Part shown: positions 1 through 12,647 of the stretch, piece after piece
Numbering within the stretch: position 1 is the stretch's first letter
How the letters are laid out: every line of letters begins with the position of its first letter
Assembly: GCF_001269905.1 (NCBI RefSeq)
Contig: NZ_LHVK01000007.1
Span: forward strand, 124,001-188,000
Direction of reading: 5' to 3'
Source: Pseudomonas corrugata
Lineage (GTDB): Bacteria > Pseudomonadota > Gammaproteobacteria > Pseudomonadales > Pseudomonadaceae
Length of the DNA stretch: 64,000 bases
The notes under the pieces: generated by a model
Database searches by the model: none
The model's input: the letters and a program-made list of their open reading frames with translations, nothing else
Told to the model about the DNA's origin: nothing
Program-made: the position numbers and the translations under genes

Positions 1-569
1 CTGATCATGGTCGCGACAGGCAAGTATTCCAGTCCATCAGCAATGAATCGGCGGGTGTCGCGGGTTCTACCCATCGCTTGTTCGAGGGCCATGATCTGGC
101 CCTGCAGGCGGTCACTGCCGGTGTAAGGGGTACGTCGGCGCTCCGGAAACACTTTCGGCTCCGCGTCCAGGCGCGCCAGCTCCCAGCCGAAATAGGCTAG
201 CACCACGCTCAGGCGTCGCCAATTCCAGATCAGGTAACCAAACAGCATTCCCAATACACTCGCCAGCGGTGACCACCACCAACCCTCTAACGCCAGCACA
301 GCACTGATCGACAATGCCGCCGTCATGCCACCCACCATTGTCCACAGGGCCAAGTGAGGGCGCAGCAGTAAAAGTCCCAGCACGCAGGCTACCAGGCACA
401 CTGATAATACGACGCTCGATCCATGGCGAGACGATTGGACACTGAGCGACAACAGCGCCGTCACCGGTAACAGCAGCAGACTTATCCACAACCACTCACG
501 CACCAGTTGTCGAAACAATCGCTGGGCCTGGGTAGGTTCACGGCTTTCACTGCGACGCGGATGACTCAT
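1..569 (-). CDS. CHASE2-type sensor histidine kinase, N-terminal part (runs off the left edge), apparently lacking the CHASE2 sensor domain
   Basis: The frame is open from an ATG at 569 to the window edge (189 codons). An in-frame TGA lies just upstream at 606-608, so the start is close to here. After a basic N-terminus comes a membrane segment (about residues 28-45, WISLLLLPVTALLSL), then a cluster of two or three further hydrophobic segments (about 55-115) and a cytoplasmic stretch beginning IWNWRRLSVVLAYFGWE. That last block resembles the linker after the final membrane helices of CHASE2 kinases. In that family roughly 250 extracytoplasmic residues normally separate the first helix from the rest; here they are absent. 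The kinase core would lie outside the window. It is divergent from the response regulator at 783, its likely partner. Family assignment is from pattern recall, moderate confidence. Confidence 0.6.
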   Translation of the reverse strand, partial: MSHPRRSESREPTQAQRLFRQLVREWLWISLLLLPVTALLSLSVQSSRHGSSVVLSVCLVACVLGLLLLRPHLALWTMVGGMTAALSISAVLALEGWWWSPLASVLGMLFGYLIWNWRRLSVVLAYFGWELARLDAEPKVFPERRRTPYTGSDRLQGQIMALEQAMGRTRDTRRFIADGLEYLPVATMI

Positions 570-782
570 AGATACCCTGACCGAACACGAGAGAGGATTG
601 GCTTCATGGTTGATGCGAAGCCCAAGACTATAGCGGACTCGATGGCTGGCGTGCTGCTGCCTTTCCCTCTACGCCGTGAGCCGGTATTGTCGCAGCCTGC
701 GACAGGGGATCGGCACCGGATCTGACAGATTGCGCGCTCCCCTGATGATGTCCGTTACCCTAGAGATCAAGGAATCGCGCCC

Positions 783-1517
783 ATGCGTGTCGCCATACTG
801 GATGACGAACCGGCAGAATTGCGCCGGGTGGAACAGACACTGCAACAGATCCCCGGCAGGGGAGAGCAGACCTGGACCCTGCACAGTTTCGAACGCGGCG
901 AGGACTTGTTGCGTCAACTGCGTCGGGAGACCTTCGACCTGCTGATCCTCGATTGGCAAGTGCCCGATATCAGCGGCCTGTCACTGTTGCGCTGGACTCG
1001 AGAGCACATGGACTCGCCACCGGCCGCCATCATGCTCACCAGCCGGGACGGTGAACACGACATCGTTCAGGCTCTCAACACCGGGGCTGACGATTACGTG
1101 AGCAAACCCTTCAGGCCCAACGAGCTAAAGGCCAGGGTCACTGCGGTGTTGCGTCGCCATAACCTGCAACGTGCTCCGGCCAGCGAGATGCTGGTGTTCA
1201 ACGACCTGGCCTTCGACGACGCCGAGCTGACCGTCACCCGCGCCGGTATCCCCATCAGCCTGACCGAGCGGGAATACCGCCTGGCCCGTTGCCTGTTCGC
1301 CAACCTGGGTCGTCCATTGTCCCGGGAATATTTCTACGAACGATTCTGGACCCACGAAGAAATGACTTCATCCCGTCCACTCGACACCCATATCTATCGC
1401 CTGCGCAACAAGCTGGGCCTGACGGCGGACCGAGGTTGGCAGTTGTTGACGATTTATGGGTATGGGTATCGGTTGGAGAGTGTGACGGCGGGAAGCGAAA
1501 CATCGGTGGCGAGCTAG
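783..1517 (+). CDS. OmpR/PhoB-family response regulator
   Basis: A 244-residue two-component regulator. The receiver domain (residues 1-120) has the acidic pair D7/D8, phospho-acceptor D57 in LLILDW, T86/S87 and K108 in the SKPF motif. The C-terminal winged-helix DNA-binding domain (about 135-235) carries the family pattern LTEREYRLA, followed by DTHIYRLRNKLGL and GYGYRLE. It is divergently transcribed from the truncated-looking sensor kinase ending at 569, so the two probably form one signalling pair sharing the 570-782 gap. The stop codon lies inside a 49-bp perfect palindrome that probably also terminates the transcript. Target genes cannot be deduced. Confidence 0.93.
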   Translation: MRVAILDDEPAELRRVEQTLQQIPGRGEQTWTLHSFERGEDLLRQLRRETFDLLILDWQVPDISGLSLLRWTREHMDSPPAAIMLTSRDGEHDIVQALNTGADDYVSKPFRPNELKARVTAVLRRHNLQRAPASEMLVFNDLAFDDAELTVTRAGIPISLTEREYRLARCLFANLGRPLSREYFYERFWTHEEMTSSRPLDTHIYRLRNKLGLTADRGWQLLTIYGYGYRLESVTAGSETSVAS

Positions 1518-1622
1518 GTTGATCGTTCCCACGCTCTGCGTGGGAACGATCAACCTAGCTCTGCGTTCGGCTCTTTGAGACGCAGAGCGTCTCTGGCTGC
1601 ATTCCCACGCTGAGCGTGGGAA
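1512..1622. repeat. Cluster of three palindromes (REP-like), the first containing the stop codon of the response regulator
   Basis: The first palindrome has perfect 23-bp arms (1512-1534 and 1538-1560) around a 3-nt loop and contains the TAG stop at 1515-1517. The second is GAGACGC/GCGTCTC (1577-1583/1587-1593). The third is TTCCCACGC/GCGTGGGAA (1602-1610/1614-1622). The first and third share the core GTTCCCACGC, a repeat commonly scattered in P. fluorescens genomes. The stop of gabP begins 8 bp further on, so the block probably acts as a two-way terminator between convergent genes. Confidence 0.85.
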
Positions 1623-1629
1623 CGATCAA

Positions 1630-3024
1630 TCAGCCGCGCGCCTGTACCAGGCTTCCTGTTTTTGCAATCCGGCGGCGCTGCACCAGCAATCCGGAGACCA
1701 CTACCAGCAGGCTCAACAGCCCGGTCGCCAGGATCTCCACGCGGTGGGCCTCCTGGAACAGCATGATGGTCAGGGCCGCGACGATGAAAATGATCACCGC
1801 GTAGGTCAAGCCTGGGAACAACCACATGCTGAAGGCGATTTTTTCCCCACGGGCCATGCGCTGCTTGCGCATGCGCAGTTGCGAGAACGCGATCACCAGA
1901 TACACCAGCAGTGCGATGGCGCCGGAGCTGGCCAACAGGAACTCGAACACCGCCGCCGGGGCCACGTAGTTGGCAAACACCGCCAGGAACGCCGCAGCGG
2001 TCGAAAGCATCACCGCCCAGTAAGGCGTGCCGCTCTTGTTGGTGCGCTGGGAAACGGCCGGCGCATCTCCACGCTTGCCCAACGAAAACATCATGCGCGA
2101 CGCCGTGTAGAGTGCCGAGTTCAGGCAGCTGGTCACCGCAACCAACACCACGATATCGACGATCAACTTGGCATTGGGGATGCCCATGCGTTCCAGCACA
2201 GTCTGGTAGGAACCCACGCTGGCGAGCAGCGGGTCATTCCATGGCACCAGGGATACGACCATGAAAATCGACACGAGGTAGAACAAGCCGATCCGCCAGA
2301 TCACCGAGTTGGTGGCCTTGGAAATCTGCTGACCCGGGTTCTTCGATTCAGCCGCCGCGATGGTCACGATCTCGGTACCCATGAACGAAAACATGGTGGT
2401 CAGGATCGCCCCCAACACCGCACCCATGCCGTTTGGCAGGAAGCCTTGGGTGTCGAACAAGTGTGAAACACCGCTGACTTGGCTGGTGGGCAAAAGACCG
2501 AAGATCGCCAACGTGCCGAGGCCAATAAAGCCAATGATTGCTATGACCTTGACCAAGGCGAACCAGAATTCGAATTCCCCGTAGTTCTTCACGCTGAACA
2601 GGTTGGTGATCGTCAGCAGTAATGTGATGACCAGCGTGAAAGCCCAGATCGCCACGTTCGGAAACCAGGCATGCAGGATGGTCGCGGCGGCGTTGGCCTC
2701 CAGTGGAATTACCAGCACCCAGAACCACCAGTAGAGCCAACCGATAGTGAAACCGGCCCAATGACCAATAGCACGATCAGCGTAAGTCGAGAACGAACCG
2801 GTGTCCGGCGAAGCCACTGCCATTTCACCCAGCATCCGCATCACCAACACCACCAGTGCACCGGCAGCGGCATAGGCCAACAGAACAGCCGGGCCGGCCG
2901 CAGCGATAGCGTGGCCGGAGCCTACGAAAAGCCCGGCACCAATCACGCCGGCGATGGAGAGCATCGTCACATGCCGGGGTTTGAGCCCTTGCTCCAGATT
3001 GTTGGAAGTTTGCGTACCACTCAT
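1630..3024 (-). CDS. gabP: Amino-acid permease of the APC superfamily, GABA permease type
   Basis: 464 residues, the usual length of GabP, with about twelve hydrophobic segments. The N-terminal block GLKPRHVTMLSIAGVIGAGLF is the consensus first helix of the AAT family (proton-coupled uptake of amino acids or GABA across the inner membrane). ATG 3024 is chosen over an upstream in-frame ATG at 3117 because MSGTQTSNNLEQGLKPRH fits the family N-terminus. No catabolic gabD/gabT neighbours are present, so substrate assignment rests on similarity only; a related amino acid is possible. It converges with the response regulator across the palindrome cluster. Confidence 0.82.
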   Translation of the reverse strand: MSGTQTSNNLEQGLKPRHVTMLSIAGVIGAGLFVGSGHAIAAAGPAVLLAYAAAGALVVLVMRMLGEMAVASPDTGSFSTYADRAIGHWAGFTIGWLYWWFWVLVIPLEANAAATILHAWFPNVAIWAFTLVITLLLTITNLFSVKNYGEFEFWFALVKVIAIIGFIGLGTLAIFGLLPTSQVSGVSHLFDTQGFLPNGMGAVLGAILTTMFSFMGTEIVTIAAAESKNPGQQISKATNSVIWRIGLFYLVSIFMVVSLVPWNDPLLASVGSYQTVLERMGIPNAKLIVDIVVLVAVTSCLNSALYTASRMMFSLGKRGDAPAVSQRTNKSGTPYWAVMLSTAAAFLAVFANYVAPAAVFEFLLASSGAIALLVYLVIAFSQLRMRKQRMARGEKIAFSMWLFPGLTYAVIIFIVAALTIMLFQEAHRVEILATGLLSLLVVVSGLLVQRRRIAKTGSLVQARG

Positions 3025-3270
3025 TGAGACTACCCTTGGTCTTGAATTTATTCGTACCGCCTCGTACCACCGTGTCTTTTGTAAATTTAAAGAAACGAGG
3101 TGTTGTTTATTTAACACGCAAGTTTTACGCCAGAAAAGCTGAGGTCCCGTGGTGTCGGGGGTCTGGGCCGATATGCAAGGGATTGAGAATGAAAGGTTTG
3201 TTCCTAAGTGTTACTGCGTTACCCGATCATCGAGCACCCAGTGCTGACAGGGAACATCTTCTTCAAGCGT
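3025..3270. other. Intergenic region between gabP start and gyrB terminator
   Basis: About 245 bp, partly AT-rich (3055-3125), with a short inverted repeat GTGTT/AACAC near 3101-3118. It should hold the gabP promoter. No open frame with family resemblance and no clear RNA gene were seen. Confidence 0.5.
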
Positions 3271-3297
3271 AAAAAAAAACCAACGCATGAGCGTTGG
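3271..3297 (-). terminator. Rho-independent terminator of the dnaA-dnaN-recF-gyrB transcript
   Basis: Read on the minus strand, CCAACGC (3291-3297), a 4-nt loop and GCGTTGG (3280-3286) are followed by nine T residues (3279-3271). It lies 29 bp after the gyrB stop. Confidence 0.92.
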
Positions 3298-3325
3298 CTT
3301 TTTTGGAGCAGGCGTTGCCGAAGGA

Positions 3326-6852
<3,527 letters not shown>

Positions 6853-6864
6853 CTAGGCTGATTA

Positions 6865-7968
6865 TTACAGACGCATCGGCATGACAACGTAAGCCGAATC
6901 GTCGTTATCGGATTCCTGCACCAAGGCACTGCTGTTGGAGTCCGACAGGATCAAGCGTACTTGCTCGGTGGTCATCACGCCCAGCACGTCGAGCAGGTAG
7001 CTGACGTTGAAGCCGATCTCCAGGGAGCCGCCGTTGTAATCAACACCCACTTCTTCTTCCGCTTCTTCCTGTTCAGGGTTGTTCGCCTGAATCTTCAACT
7101 GCCCGCTGGCCAGTTGCAGACGGATACCGCGGTACTTCTCGTTGGACAGAATCGCGGTACGGCTGAAGGCCTCGCGCAGCGCCTGGCGGTCGCCCACTAC
7201 CAGTTTGTCACCACCTTTAGGCAGCACACGTTCGTAATCGGGGAACTTGCCGTCTACCAGCTTCGAGGTGAAGGTGAATTCCCCGGTGGTGGCGCGGATG
7301 TGATGCTGACCCAATACGATGCTGACATTGCCGTCCGGCTCGGTCAGAAGGCGAGCCAATTCCAGGATACCTTTACGAGGCACGATCACCTGATGGCGAT
7401 CCGGCTGCCCGATATCGGCCTGCATCGAGCACATCGCCAGGCGATGACCGTCGGTAGCAACGGCGCGGATTACACCGGCGGACACTTCCAGCAGCATGCC
7501 ATTGAGGTAGTAACGCACGTCTTGCTGGGCCATGGCGAAGCTGGTGCGTTCGATCAAGCGGCGCAGCCTGCTCTGCTCAAGGCTGCAGGTCAGCGAGCCC
7601 GGGCCTTCTTCCACGGTCGGGAAGTCGTTGGCGGGCAGTGTCGACAGGGTGAAACGGCTGCGCCCGGCCTTGACCACGAGCTTCTGATCATCGACCTTGA
7701 TGTCGATCAGCGCATCGTTGGGCAGGCTCTTGCAGATGTCCATCAGCTTGCGCGCCGGTACCGTGATGGAACCCGGATCGGCCGGCTCTTCAAGTTGCAC
7801 ACGACCAACCAGCTCGACTTCCAGGTCGGTACCGGTCAGCGAGAGTTGCTGGCCGTCGACAACCAGCAGCACGTTGGAAAGTACCGGCAAGGTCTGGCGG
7901 CGTTCGACGACGCCTGCGACCAGTTGCAGGGGTTTCAACAGGGCTTCGCGTTGAATGGTGAAATGCAT
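6865..7968 (-). CDS. dnaN: DNA polymerase III beta sliding clamp
   Basis: 367 residues, typical length. It forms the ring that tethers DNA polymerase III and binds many repair proteins. Three similar clamp domains of about 120 residues each can be followed: the N-terminal MHFTIQREALLKPLQLV, the middle region with AVATDGHRLAM, and the C-terminal YVVMPMRL that ends essentially all Pseudomonas DnaN proteins and forms part of the partner-binding pocket. An AAGGGA ribosome-binding site precedes ATG 7968. It follows dnaA by 39 bp. Confidence 0.98.
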   Translation of the reverse strand: MHFTIQREALLKPLQLVAGVVERRQTLPVLSNVLLVVDGQQLSLTGTDLEVELVGRVQLEEPADPGSITVPARKLMDICKSLPNDALIDIKVDDQKLVVKAGRSRFTLSTLPANDFPTVEEGPGSLTCSLEQSRLRRLIERTSFAMAQQDVRYYLNGMLLEVSAGVIRAVATDGHRLAMCSMQADIGQPDRHQVIVPRKGILELARLLTEPDGNVSIVLGQHHIRATTGEFTFTSKLVDGKFPDYERVLPKGGDKLVVGDRQALREAFSRTAILSNEKYRGIRLQLASGQLKIQANNPEQEEAEEEVGVDYNGGSLEIGFNVSYLLDVLGVMTTEQVRLILSDSNSSALVQESDNDDSAYVVMPMRL

Positions 7969-8007
7969 GGTCTAGTCCCTTGCCTTAATAAGCTGCGCTG
8001 GTGGTCA

Positions 8008-9528
8008 TCAAGTGGTCAGTGTACGCAGCAGGTTCTTGTAGTCCTCGCGGATGTCCGCGTCGGATTCCTTAAGTTCGTTGATCTTGCGGCAGGCGTGCAA
8101 CACGGTGGTGTGGTCGCGTCCACCGAACACATCGCCGATTTCCGGCAGGCTGTGGTTGGTCAGCTCCTTGGACAAGGCCATGGCCACCTGGCGCGGCCGA
8201 GCCACCGAACGCGAACGGCGCTTGGAGAGCAGATCGGATATTTTGATTTTGTAGTATTCAGCAACGGTTCGCTGAATGTTATCCACAGAAACAAGCTTGT
8301 CCTGAAGCGCCAGGAGGTCTTTCAAAGACTCACGAATGAGCTCGATGGTGATATCGCGGCCCATGAAGTGGGAATGCGCGATCACCCTCTTGAGGGCACC
8401 TTCAAGCTCGCGCACGTTCGAGCGAATCCGCTGAGCGATAAAGAACGCGGCATCGTGAGGCAGCTCGACCTTGGCCTGATCGGCCTTTTTCATCAGGATC
8501 GCTACCCGGGTTTCCAGCTCCGGCGGCTCGACGGCTACCGTCAGGCCCCAGCCGAAACGCGACTTCAGACGTTCCTCCAGGCCTTCGATTTCCTTCGGAT
8601 AACGGTCACTGGTGAGAATGACCTGCTGCCCGCCTTCAAGCAACGCGTTGAAGGTGTGGAAAAACTCTTCCTGGGAACGTTCCTTGCGGGCAAAGAACTG
8701 AATGTCATCGATCAGCAGCGCGTCCACCGAACGATAGAAGCGCTTGAATTCATTGATGGCGTTCAGTTGCAGCGCCTTGACCATATCGGCCACGAAACGC
8801 TCGGAATGCAGGTACACAACCTTGGCGTTCGGGTTCTTCTTTAATAGGTGATTGCCCACAGCATGCATCAAGTGGGTCTTACCCAGACCCACACCGCCAT
8901 ACAGAAACAGCGGGTTGTAGCCATGCTTGGGGTTGTCCGCCACCTGCCAGGCTGCTGCCCGGGCCAGTTGGTTGGACTTGCCTTCGACAAAGTTTTCAAA
9001 GGTAAAGGTGCGGTTCAGATAGCTGGTGTGCTTGAGCGCACCTTCGACCTGCACGGTGCGTTGTTCGGCGCGTACCGGTGCCTGTTGAGTGCTGGCGCCC
9101 GCCATCGGGTCGAAGCTGTCCCGAGAGGGCTCTTCACTGGCCTCGGACACCTTCTGTGGGTTTCTTTTGCTCGGCGCTGGAGACGAGGCCGGGGCGACCG
9201 GGTTTGCCGGCGCTACAGCGGCCTGGGCCTGAGAGGCCGCGGCAGCCAGCGGCGCATTCGGGGCCGCGCGTGGGGCCGAGCTGCGCTTGCTGCCTATCAA
9301 TAGGGATAACGCAGGCCCCATGCCATTGCCATGCTCGTCGAGCAGCTCCATGACCCGACCCAGGTACTTTTCGTTGACCCAGTCGAGAACGAAACGGTTC
9401 GGTGCGTAGACGCGCAACTCGTCGCCTTCGGCTTCGACCTGTAGCGGACGGATCCAAGTGTTGAATTGTTGGGCAGGCAGCTCATCGCGCAAAAGCTCCA
9501 CGCACTGCTGCCAAAGTTCCACTGACAC
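8008..9528 (-). CDS. dnaA: Chromosomal replication initiator DnaA
   Basis: 506 residues. Domain I ([22 protein letters not shown]) is followed by a variable Ala/Pro-rich linker (about 85-150), the AAA+ domain with Walker A GGVGLGKT (about 211-218) and Walker [10 protein letters not shown], and a C-terminal helix-turn-helix with the DnaA signature [18 protein letters not shown] 9528 is preferred to ATG 9534 because AGGGG then lies 6 nt upstream, and the product starts MSVELWQQ as in other pseudomonads. The gene contains a consensus DnaA box at 8279-8287. It binds the boxes in the adjacent origin and melts the AT-rich element. Confidence 0.97.
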   Translation of the reverse strand: MSVELWQQCVELLRDELPAQQFNTWIRPLQVEAEGDELRVYAPNRFVLDWVNEKYLGRVMELLDEHGNGMGPALSLLIGSKRSSAPRAAPNAPLAAAASQAQAAVAPANPVAPASSPAPSKRNPQKVSEASEEPSRDSFDPMAGASTQQAPVRAEQRTVQVEGALKHTSYLNRTFTFENFVEGKSNQLARAAAWQVADNPKHGYNPLFLYGGVGLGKTHLMHAVGNHLLKKNPNAKVVYLHSERFVADMVKALQLNAINEFKRFYRSVDALLIDDIQFFARKERSQEEFFHTFNALLEGGQQVILTSDRYPKEIEGLEERLKSRFGWGLTVAVEPPELETRVAILMKKADQAKVELPHDAAFFIAQRIRSNVRELEGALKRVIAHSHFMGRDITIELIRESLKDLLALQDKLVSVDNIQRTVAEYYKIKISDLLSKRRSRSVARPRQVAMALSKELTNHSLPEIGDVFGGRDHTTVLHACRKINELKESDADIREDYKNLLRTLTT

Positions 9529-10003
9529 GGACATCCCCTAAGTTGAAAGCCGGTGAGGCAAAAACAAGCGGCCATTGTAGCGAGCAGACGTTCACTTATC
9601 CACACGCAGGTTCATCCTCCGCCACGATTTATCAATGCGTTAACCCACAAAAAGACGACAGGCGGTCAGTGGATAAGCTCTGTGGATAACCCCGCCTGAG
9701 GCCATTGTACAAGTCGGGGGGAAACTCGGTGGATAAGCCTCCTGTGGATAACCAACCTTTCCACACACAGCTTATCCGAGGCCGCAGCACAGGCTGGACA
9801 CTGCTTTCCCCTGTAGTTGTCATTCTCTGTACAGGCCGTTCTACAAGGGCTTGTGCTGGTTATCCACAGGCAGGAGGCCGCATAGCTTTTATAAGATTCA
9901 CAGAAAAGCTTTAAATAATTCCCTTCTCTATTTCTATATCTGGCGCTGCGTGATCAACAACCGGACGCCTGAATATCTATTTAAAGGAAACGTTGGTTGG
10001 AAA
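9529..10003. other. Chromosomal replication origin oriC (dnaA-rpmH gap)
   Basis: This non-coding gap carries consensus DnaA boxes TTATCCACA at 9596-9604, 9681-9689 (reverse), 9743-9751 (reverse) and 9860-9868. Near-consensus boxes lie at about 9669-9677, 9728-9736 and 9772-9780. An AT-rich stretch follows at about 9886-9985 and is the likely unwinding element. The position between dnaA and rpmH is the classic Pseudomonas origin. Short open frames inside it have no family resemblance and are not called. Confidence 0.95.
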
Positions 10004-10032
10004 TTGACCTATGGACTTGCTTTCTCTAGAAT
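10004..10032 (+). promoter_or_regulatory. Sigma-70 promoter of rpmH-rnpA-yidD-yidC
   Basis: TTGACC (10004-10009), a 17-bp spacer and TAGAAT (10027-10032), 61 bp before the rpmH start. Five of six bases match the consensus in each box. Confidence 0.8.
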
Positions 10033-10092
10033 CCCCGGTCTCTTAAAACGGGGGCCATTCCGGCCCGTTGTGGACGAACCAGGTAACACGAC

Positions 10093-10227
10093 ATGAAACG
10101 TACTTTCCAACCAAGCACTATCAAACGCGCTCGTACCCACGGTTTCCGTGCTCGCATGGCTACCAAGAACGGTCGTGCCGTCCTGTCGCGTCGTCGCGCC
10201 AAAGGTCGTGCGCGTCTGGCAGTTTGA
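10093..10227 (+). CDS. rpmH: 50S ribosomal protein L34
   Basis: 44 residues, [20 protein letters not shown] at the start and ending AKGRARLAV, matching the invariant L34 family in length and sequence. It is a very basic protein of the large ribosomal subunit. First gene of the rpmH-rnpA-yidD-yidC unit, facing away from oriC. Confidence 0.99.
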   Translation: MKRTFQPSTIKRARTHGFRARMATKNGRAVLSRRRAKGRARLAV

Positions 10228-10243
10228 TAATCCGGCACTGGAG

Positions 10244-10645
10244 GTGAGTCAGGACTTCAGTCGGGAAAAGCGTCTGCTTACACCCCGGCATTTCAAGGCA
10301 GTCTTTGACTCCCCTACCGGCAAGGTTCCGGGGAAAAATCTCCTGCTCCTTGCGCGCAGCAACGACCTCGATCACCCCCGCCTAGGGCTGGTTATCGGGA
10401 AAAAGAGCGTCAAGCTCTCCGTGCAGCGCAACCGCCTCAAACGTCTGATGCGCGAATCGTTCCGACTGAACCAGGATTCACTGGCTGGATGGGACATCGT
10501 TATCGTCGCGCGCAAAGGTTTGGGGGACGTAGAAAACCCTGAACTGATTCAGCATTTCGGCAAGCTCTGGAAACGTCTGGCCCGCAACAAGCCAGCATCA
10601 CCAGTCAACACCGAAACTGCAGGGGTGGACAGTCCCGATGCGTAA
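10244..10645 (+). CDS. rnpA: Ribonuclease P protein component
   Basis: 133 residues. The small basic protein binds the RNase P RNA and helps cleave the 5' leader from tRNA precursors. The RNR signature is present as [16 protein letters not shown], with the usual N-terminal [15 protein letters not shown]. The start is taken as GTG 10244, giving (M)[12 protein letters not shown] as in other pseudomonads. The open frame extends further upstream in rpmH, and no strong ribosome site precedes the GTG, so translation is probably coupled to rpmH 16 bp upstream. It overlaps yidD by 8 bp. Confidence 0.96.
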   Translation: MSQDFSREKRLLTPRHFKAVFDSPTGKVPGKNLLLLARSNDLDHPRLGLVIGKKSVKLSVQRNRLKRLMRESFRLNQDSLAGWDIVIVARKGLGDVENPELIQHFGKLWKRLARNKPASPVNTETAGVDSPDA

Positions 10646-10883
10646 ACTGGCACTCGTTCCGATCCAGTTTTACCGCTACGCCATTAGTCCCCTGATGGCC
10701 AGTCACTGTCGTTTCTACCCCAGCTGCTCCTGCTACGCGTATGAAGCCATAGAAAATCATGGCCTTCTGCGCGGTGGCTGGCTGACCTTTCGTCGTTTAG
10801 GTCGCTGTCATCCGTGGAATCCCGGTGGTTATGACCCGGTTCCGCCTATCCCTACCTCCCGTTCTTCTTCGATGGCCGAGTAA
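10638..10883 (+). CDS. yidD: Membrane protein insertion efficiency factor YidD
   Basis: 81 residues. The family core is visible: an amphipathic N-terminal helix, then [31 protein letters not shown] with the conserved cysteines, and [15 protein letters not shown]. It sits at the inner membrane and assists YidC-dependent insertion. It overlaps the end of rnpA and ends 2 bp before yidC, the usual arrangement. Confidence 0.97.
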   Translation: MRKLALVPIQFYRYAISPLMASHCRFYPSCSCYAYEAIENHGLLRGGWLTFRRLGRCHPWNPGGYDPVPPIPTSRSSSMAE

Positions 10884-10885
10884 TC

Positions 10886-12568
10886 ATGGATATCAAACGC
10901 ACGATCCTGATCGTCGCCCTGGCAATCGTGTCTTATGTCATGGTTCTTAAATGGAACCAGGACTATGGCCAGGCTGCCTTGCCGACTCAGAATGTTGCAG
11001 CCAGCAATACCGCACCGAGCCTGCCGGACACTGCTTCCGGCAACAACGCTGCCAGCAGTGATGACATTCCGCGCGCGGCAAGCAATAGCAGTGCTCCTGC
11101 CGAAGCCCCTGTGGCTGCAAGCAAGGATCTGATCCAGATCAAGACCGACGTGCTCCAACTGGCAATCGATCCACAGGGTGGTGACGTCGCCCAGCTGACG
11201 CTGCCGCTTTATCCACGTCGCCAGGATCATCCGGAAATTCCGTTCCAGCTGTTCGATAACGGTAACGAGCGGACTTATCTGGCCCAGAGCGGCCTGATCG
11301 GTGCCAATGGCCCGGATGCCAATCCGGCCGGTCGTCCGGTCTACTCTTCGGAGAAGAAAAGTTATCAACTGGCTGACGGTCAGGACCAATTGGTCGTGGA
11401 CCTGAAGTTCAGCAAGGATGGCGTCAACTACATCAAGCGTTTCACGCTGAAACGTGGCTTGTATGACGTAGTCGTGTCCTACCTGATCGACAACCAGAGC
11501 GCACAGCCTTGGTCCGGTGCGATGTTCGCGCAGCTGAAACGTGATGCCAGCGCCGATCCTTCCTCCAGCACCGCCACCGGCACTGCGACTTACCTGGGTG
11601 CCGCTCTGTGGACAAGTTCCGAGCCGTACAAGAAAGTGTCCATGAAAGACATGGACAAGGCGCAGCTCAAGGAAACTGTTCAAGGTGGCTGGGTTGCCTG
11701 GTTGCAGCATTATTTTGTAACCGCCTGGATCCCGCAGAAGGGCGAAAACAACATCGTCCAGACCCGCAAGGACAGTAAAGGCAACTACATCATCGGCTAT
11801 ACCGGTCCTGCATTGACCGCTGCTCCGGGTGCCAAGGCTGAAACCAGCGCTACATTGTATGCCGGTCCAAAAAGCCAGGCCGTGCTGAAACAGTTGTCCC
11901 CAGGTCTGGAATTGACCGTGGACTACGGTTTCCTGTGGTTCATTGCCCAGCCGATCTTCTGGCTGCTGCAACATATCCACAGCATCGTCGGTAACTGGGG
12001 CTGGTCGATCATCTTCCTGACCATGCTGATCAAGGGCTTGTTCTTCCCATTGTCGGCCGCCAGCTACAAGTCCATGGCTCGCATGCGCGCCGTGGCACCG
12101 AAACTGGCCGCTTTGAAAGAACAACATGGCGATGACCGGCAGAAAATGTCTCAGGCCATGATGGAGCTGTACAAGAAAGAGAAGATCAACCCGCTGGGTG
12201 GTTGCTTGCCGATTCTCGTGCAGATGCCTGTGTTCCTGTCGCTGTATTGGGTTCTGCTGGAAAGCGTGGAGATGCGCCAGGCGCCATTCATGCTGTGGAT
12301 TACCGACCTGTCGATCAAGGATCCGTTCTTCATCCTGCCGATCATCATGGGTGCCACCATGTTCATCCAGCAGCAGTTGAACCCGACGCCACCGGACCCA
12401 ATGCAGGCGAAGGTCATGAAAATGATGCCGATCATCTTCACCTTCTTCTTCCTGTGGTTCCCGGCTGGTCTGGTGCTGTACTGGGTTGTGAACAACGTGT
12501 TGTCCATTACTCAACAGTGGTACATCACGCGTAAGATCGAGTCGGCTACGAAGAAAGCCGAGGCGTAA
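10886..12568 (+). CDS. yidC: Membrane protein insertase YidC
   Basis: 560 residues, the gammaproteobacterial form. An N-terminal membrane anchor (about 4-22) is followed by a Ser/Ala-rich linker, a large periplasmic domain (about 80-340) and the C-terminal Oxa1 core with five membrane segments (about 350-545), including NPLGGCLPILVQMPVF and PAGLVLYWVVNN. It inserts and folds inner-membrane proteins, such as the ATP synthase c subunit encoded downstream, with or without SecYEG. It is followed by a terminator at 12591. Confidence 0.98.
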   Translation: MDIKRTILIVALAIVSYVMVLKWNQDYGQAALPTQNVAASNTAPSLPDTASGNNAASSDDIPRAASNSSAPAEAPVAASKDLIQIKTDVLQLAIDPQGGDVAQLTLPLYPRRQDHPEIPFQLFDNGNERTYLAQSGLIGANGPDANPAGRPVYSSEKKSYQLADGQDQLVVDLKFSKDGVNYIKRFTLKRGLYDVVVSYLIDNQSAQPWSGAMFAQLKRDASADPSSSTATGTATYLGAALWTSSEPYKKVSMKDMDKAQLKETVQGGWVAWLQHYFVTAWIPQKGENNIVQTRKDSKGNYIIGYTGPALTAAPGAKAETSATLYAGPKSQAVLKQLSPGLELTVDYGFLWFIAQPIFWLLQHIHSIVGNWGWSIIFLTMLIKGLFFPLSAASYKSMARMRAVAPKLAALKEQHGDDRQKMSQAMMELYKKEKINPLGGCLPILVQMPVFLSLYWVLLESVEMRQAPFMLWITDLSIKDPFFILPIIMGATMFIQQQLNPTPPDPMQAKVMKMMPIIFTFFFLWFPAGLVLYWVVNNVLSITQQWYITRKIESATKKAEA

Positions 12569-12590
12569 CTTGCACTGTGGATAACCACAC

Positions 12591-12615
12591 AAAACGCCCC
12601 CTAGTGGGGCGTTTT
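12591..12615. terminator. Bidirectional Rho-independent terminator after yidC
   Basis: AAAACGCCCC (12591-12600) and GGGGCGTTTT (12606-12615) form a 10-bp stem with a 5-nt loop ending in a T-run. A consensus DnaA box (12576-12584) lies just upstream. Confidence 0.9.
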
Positions 12616-12647
12616 GCTATCTGTCATTTTTGTCTGGATACCGGTTT

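Noticed and set aside
6961..8844. 627-codon frame antisense to dnaN and dnaA
   Set aside because: A shadow frame across two essential genes; composition is a low-complexity Gln/His/Val pattern typical of antisense translation.
9705..9914. Small open frame in oriC
   Set aside because: It is built from DnaA boxes and AT-rich origin sequence, with no ribosome site.
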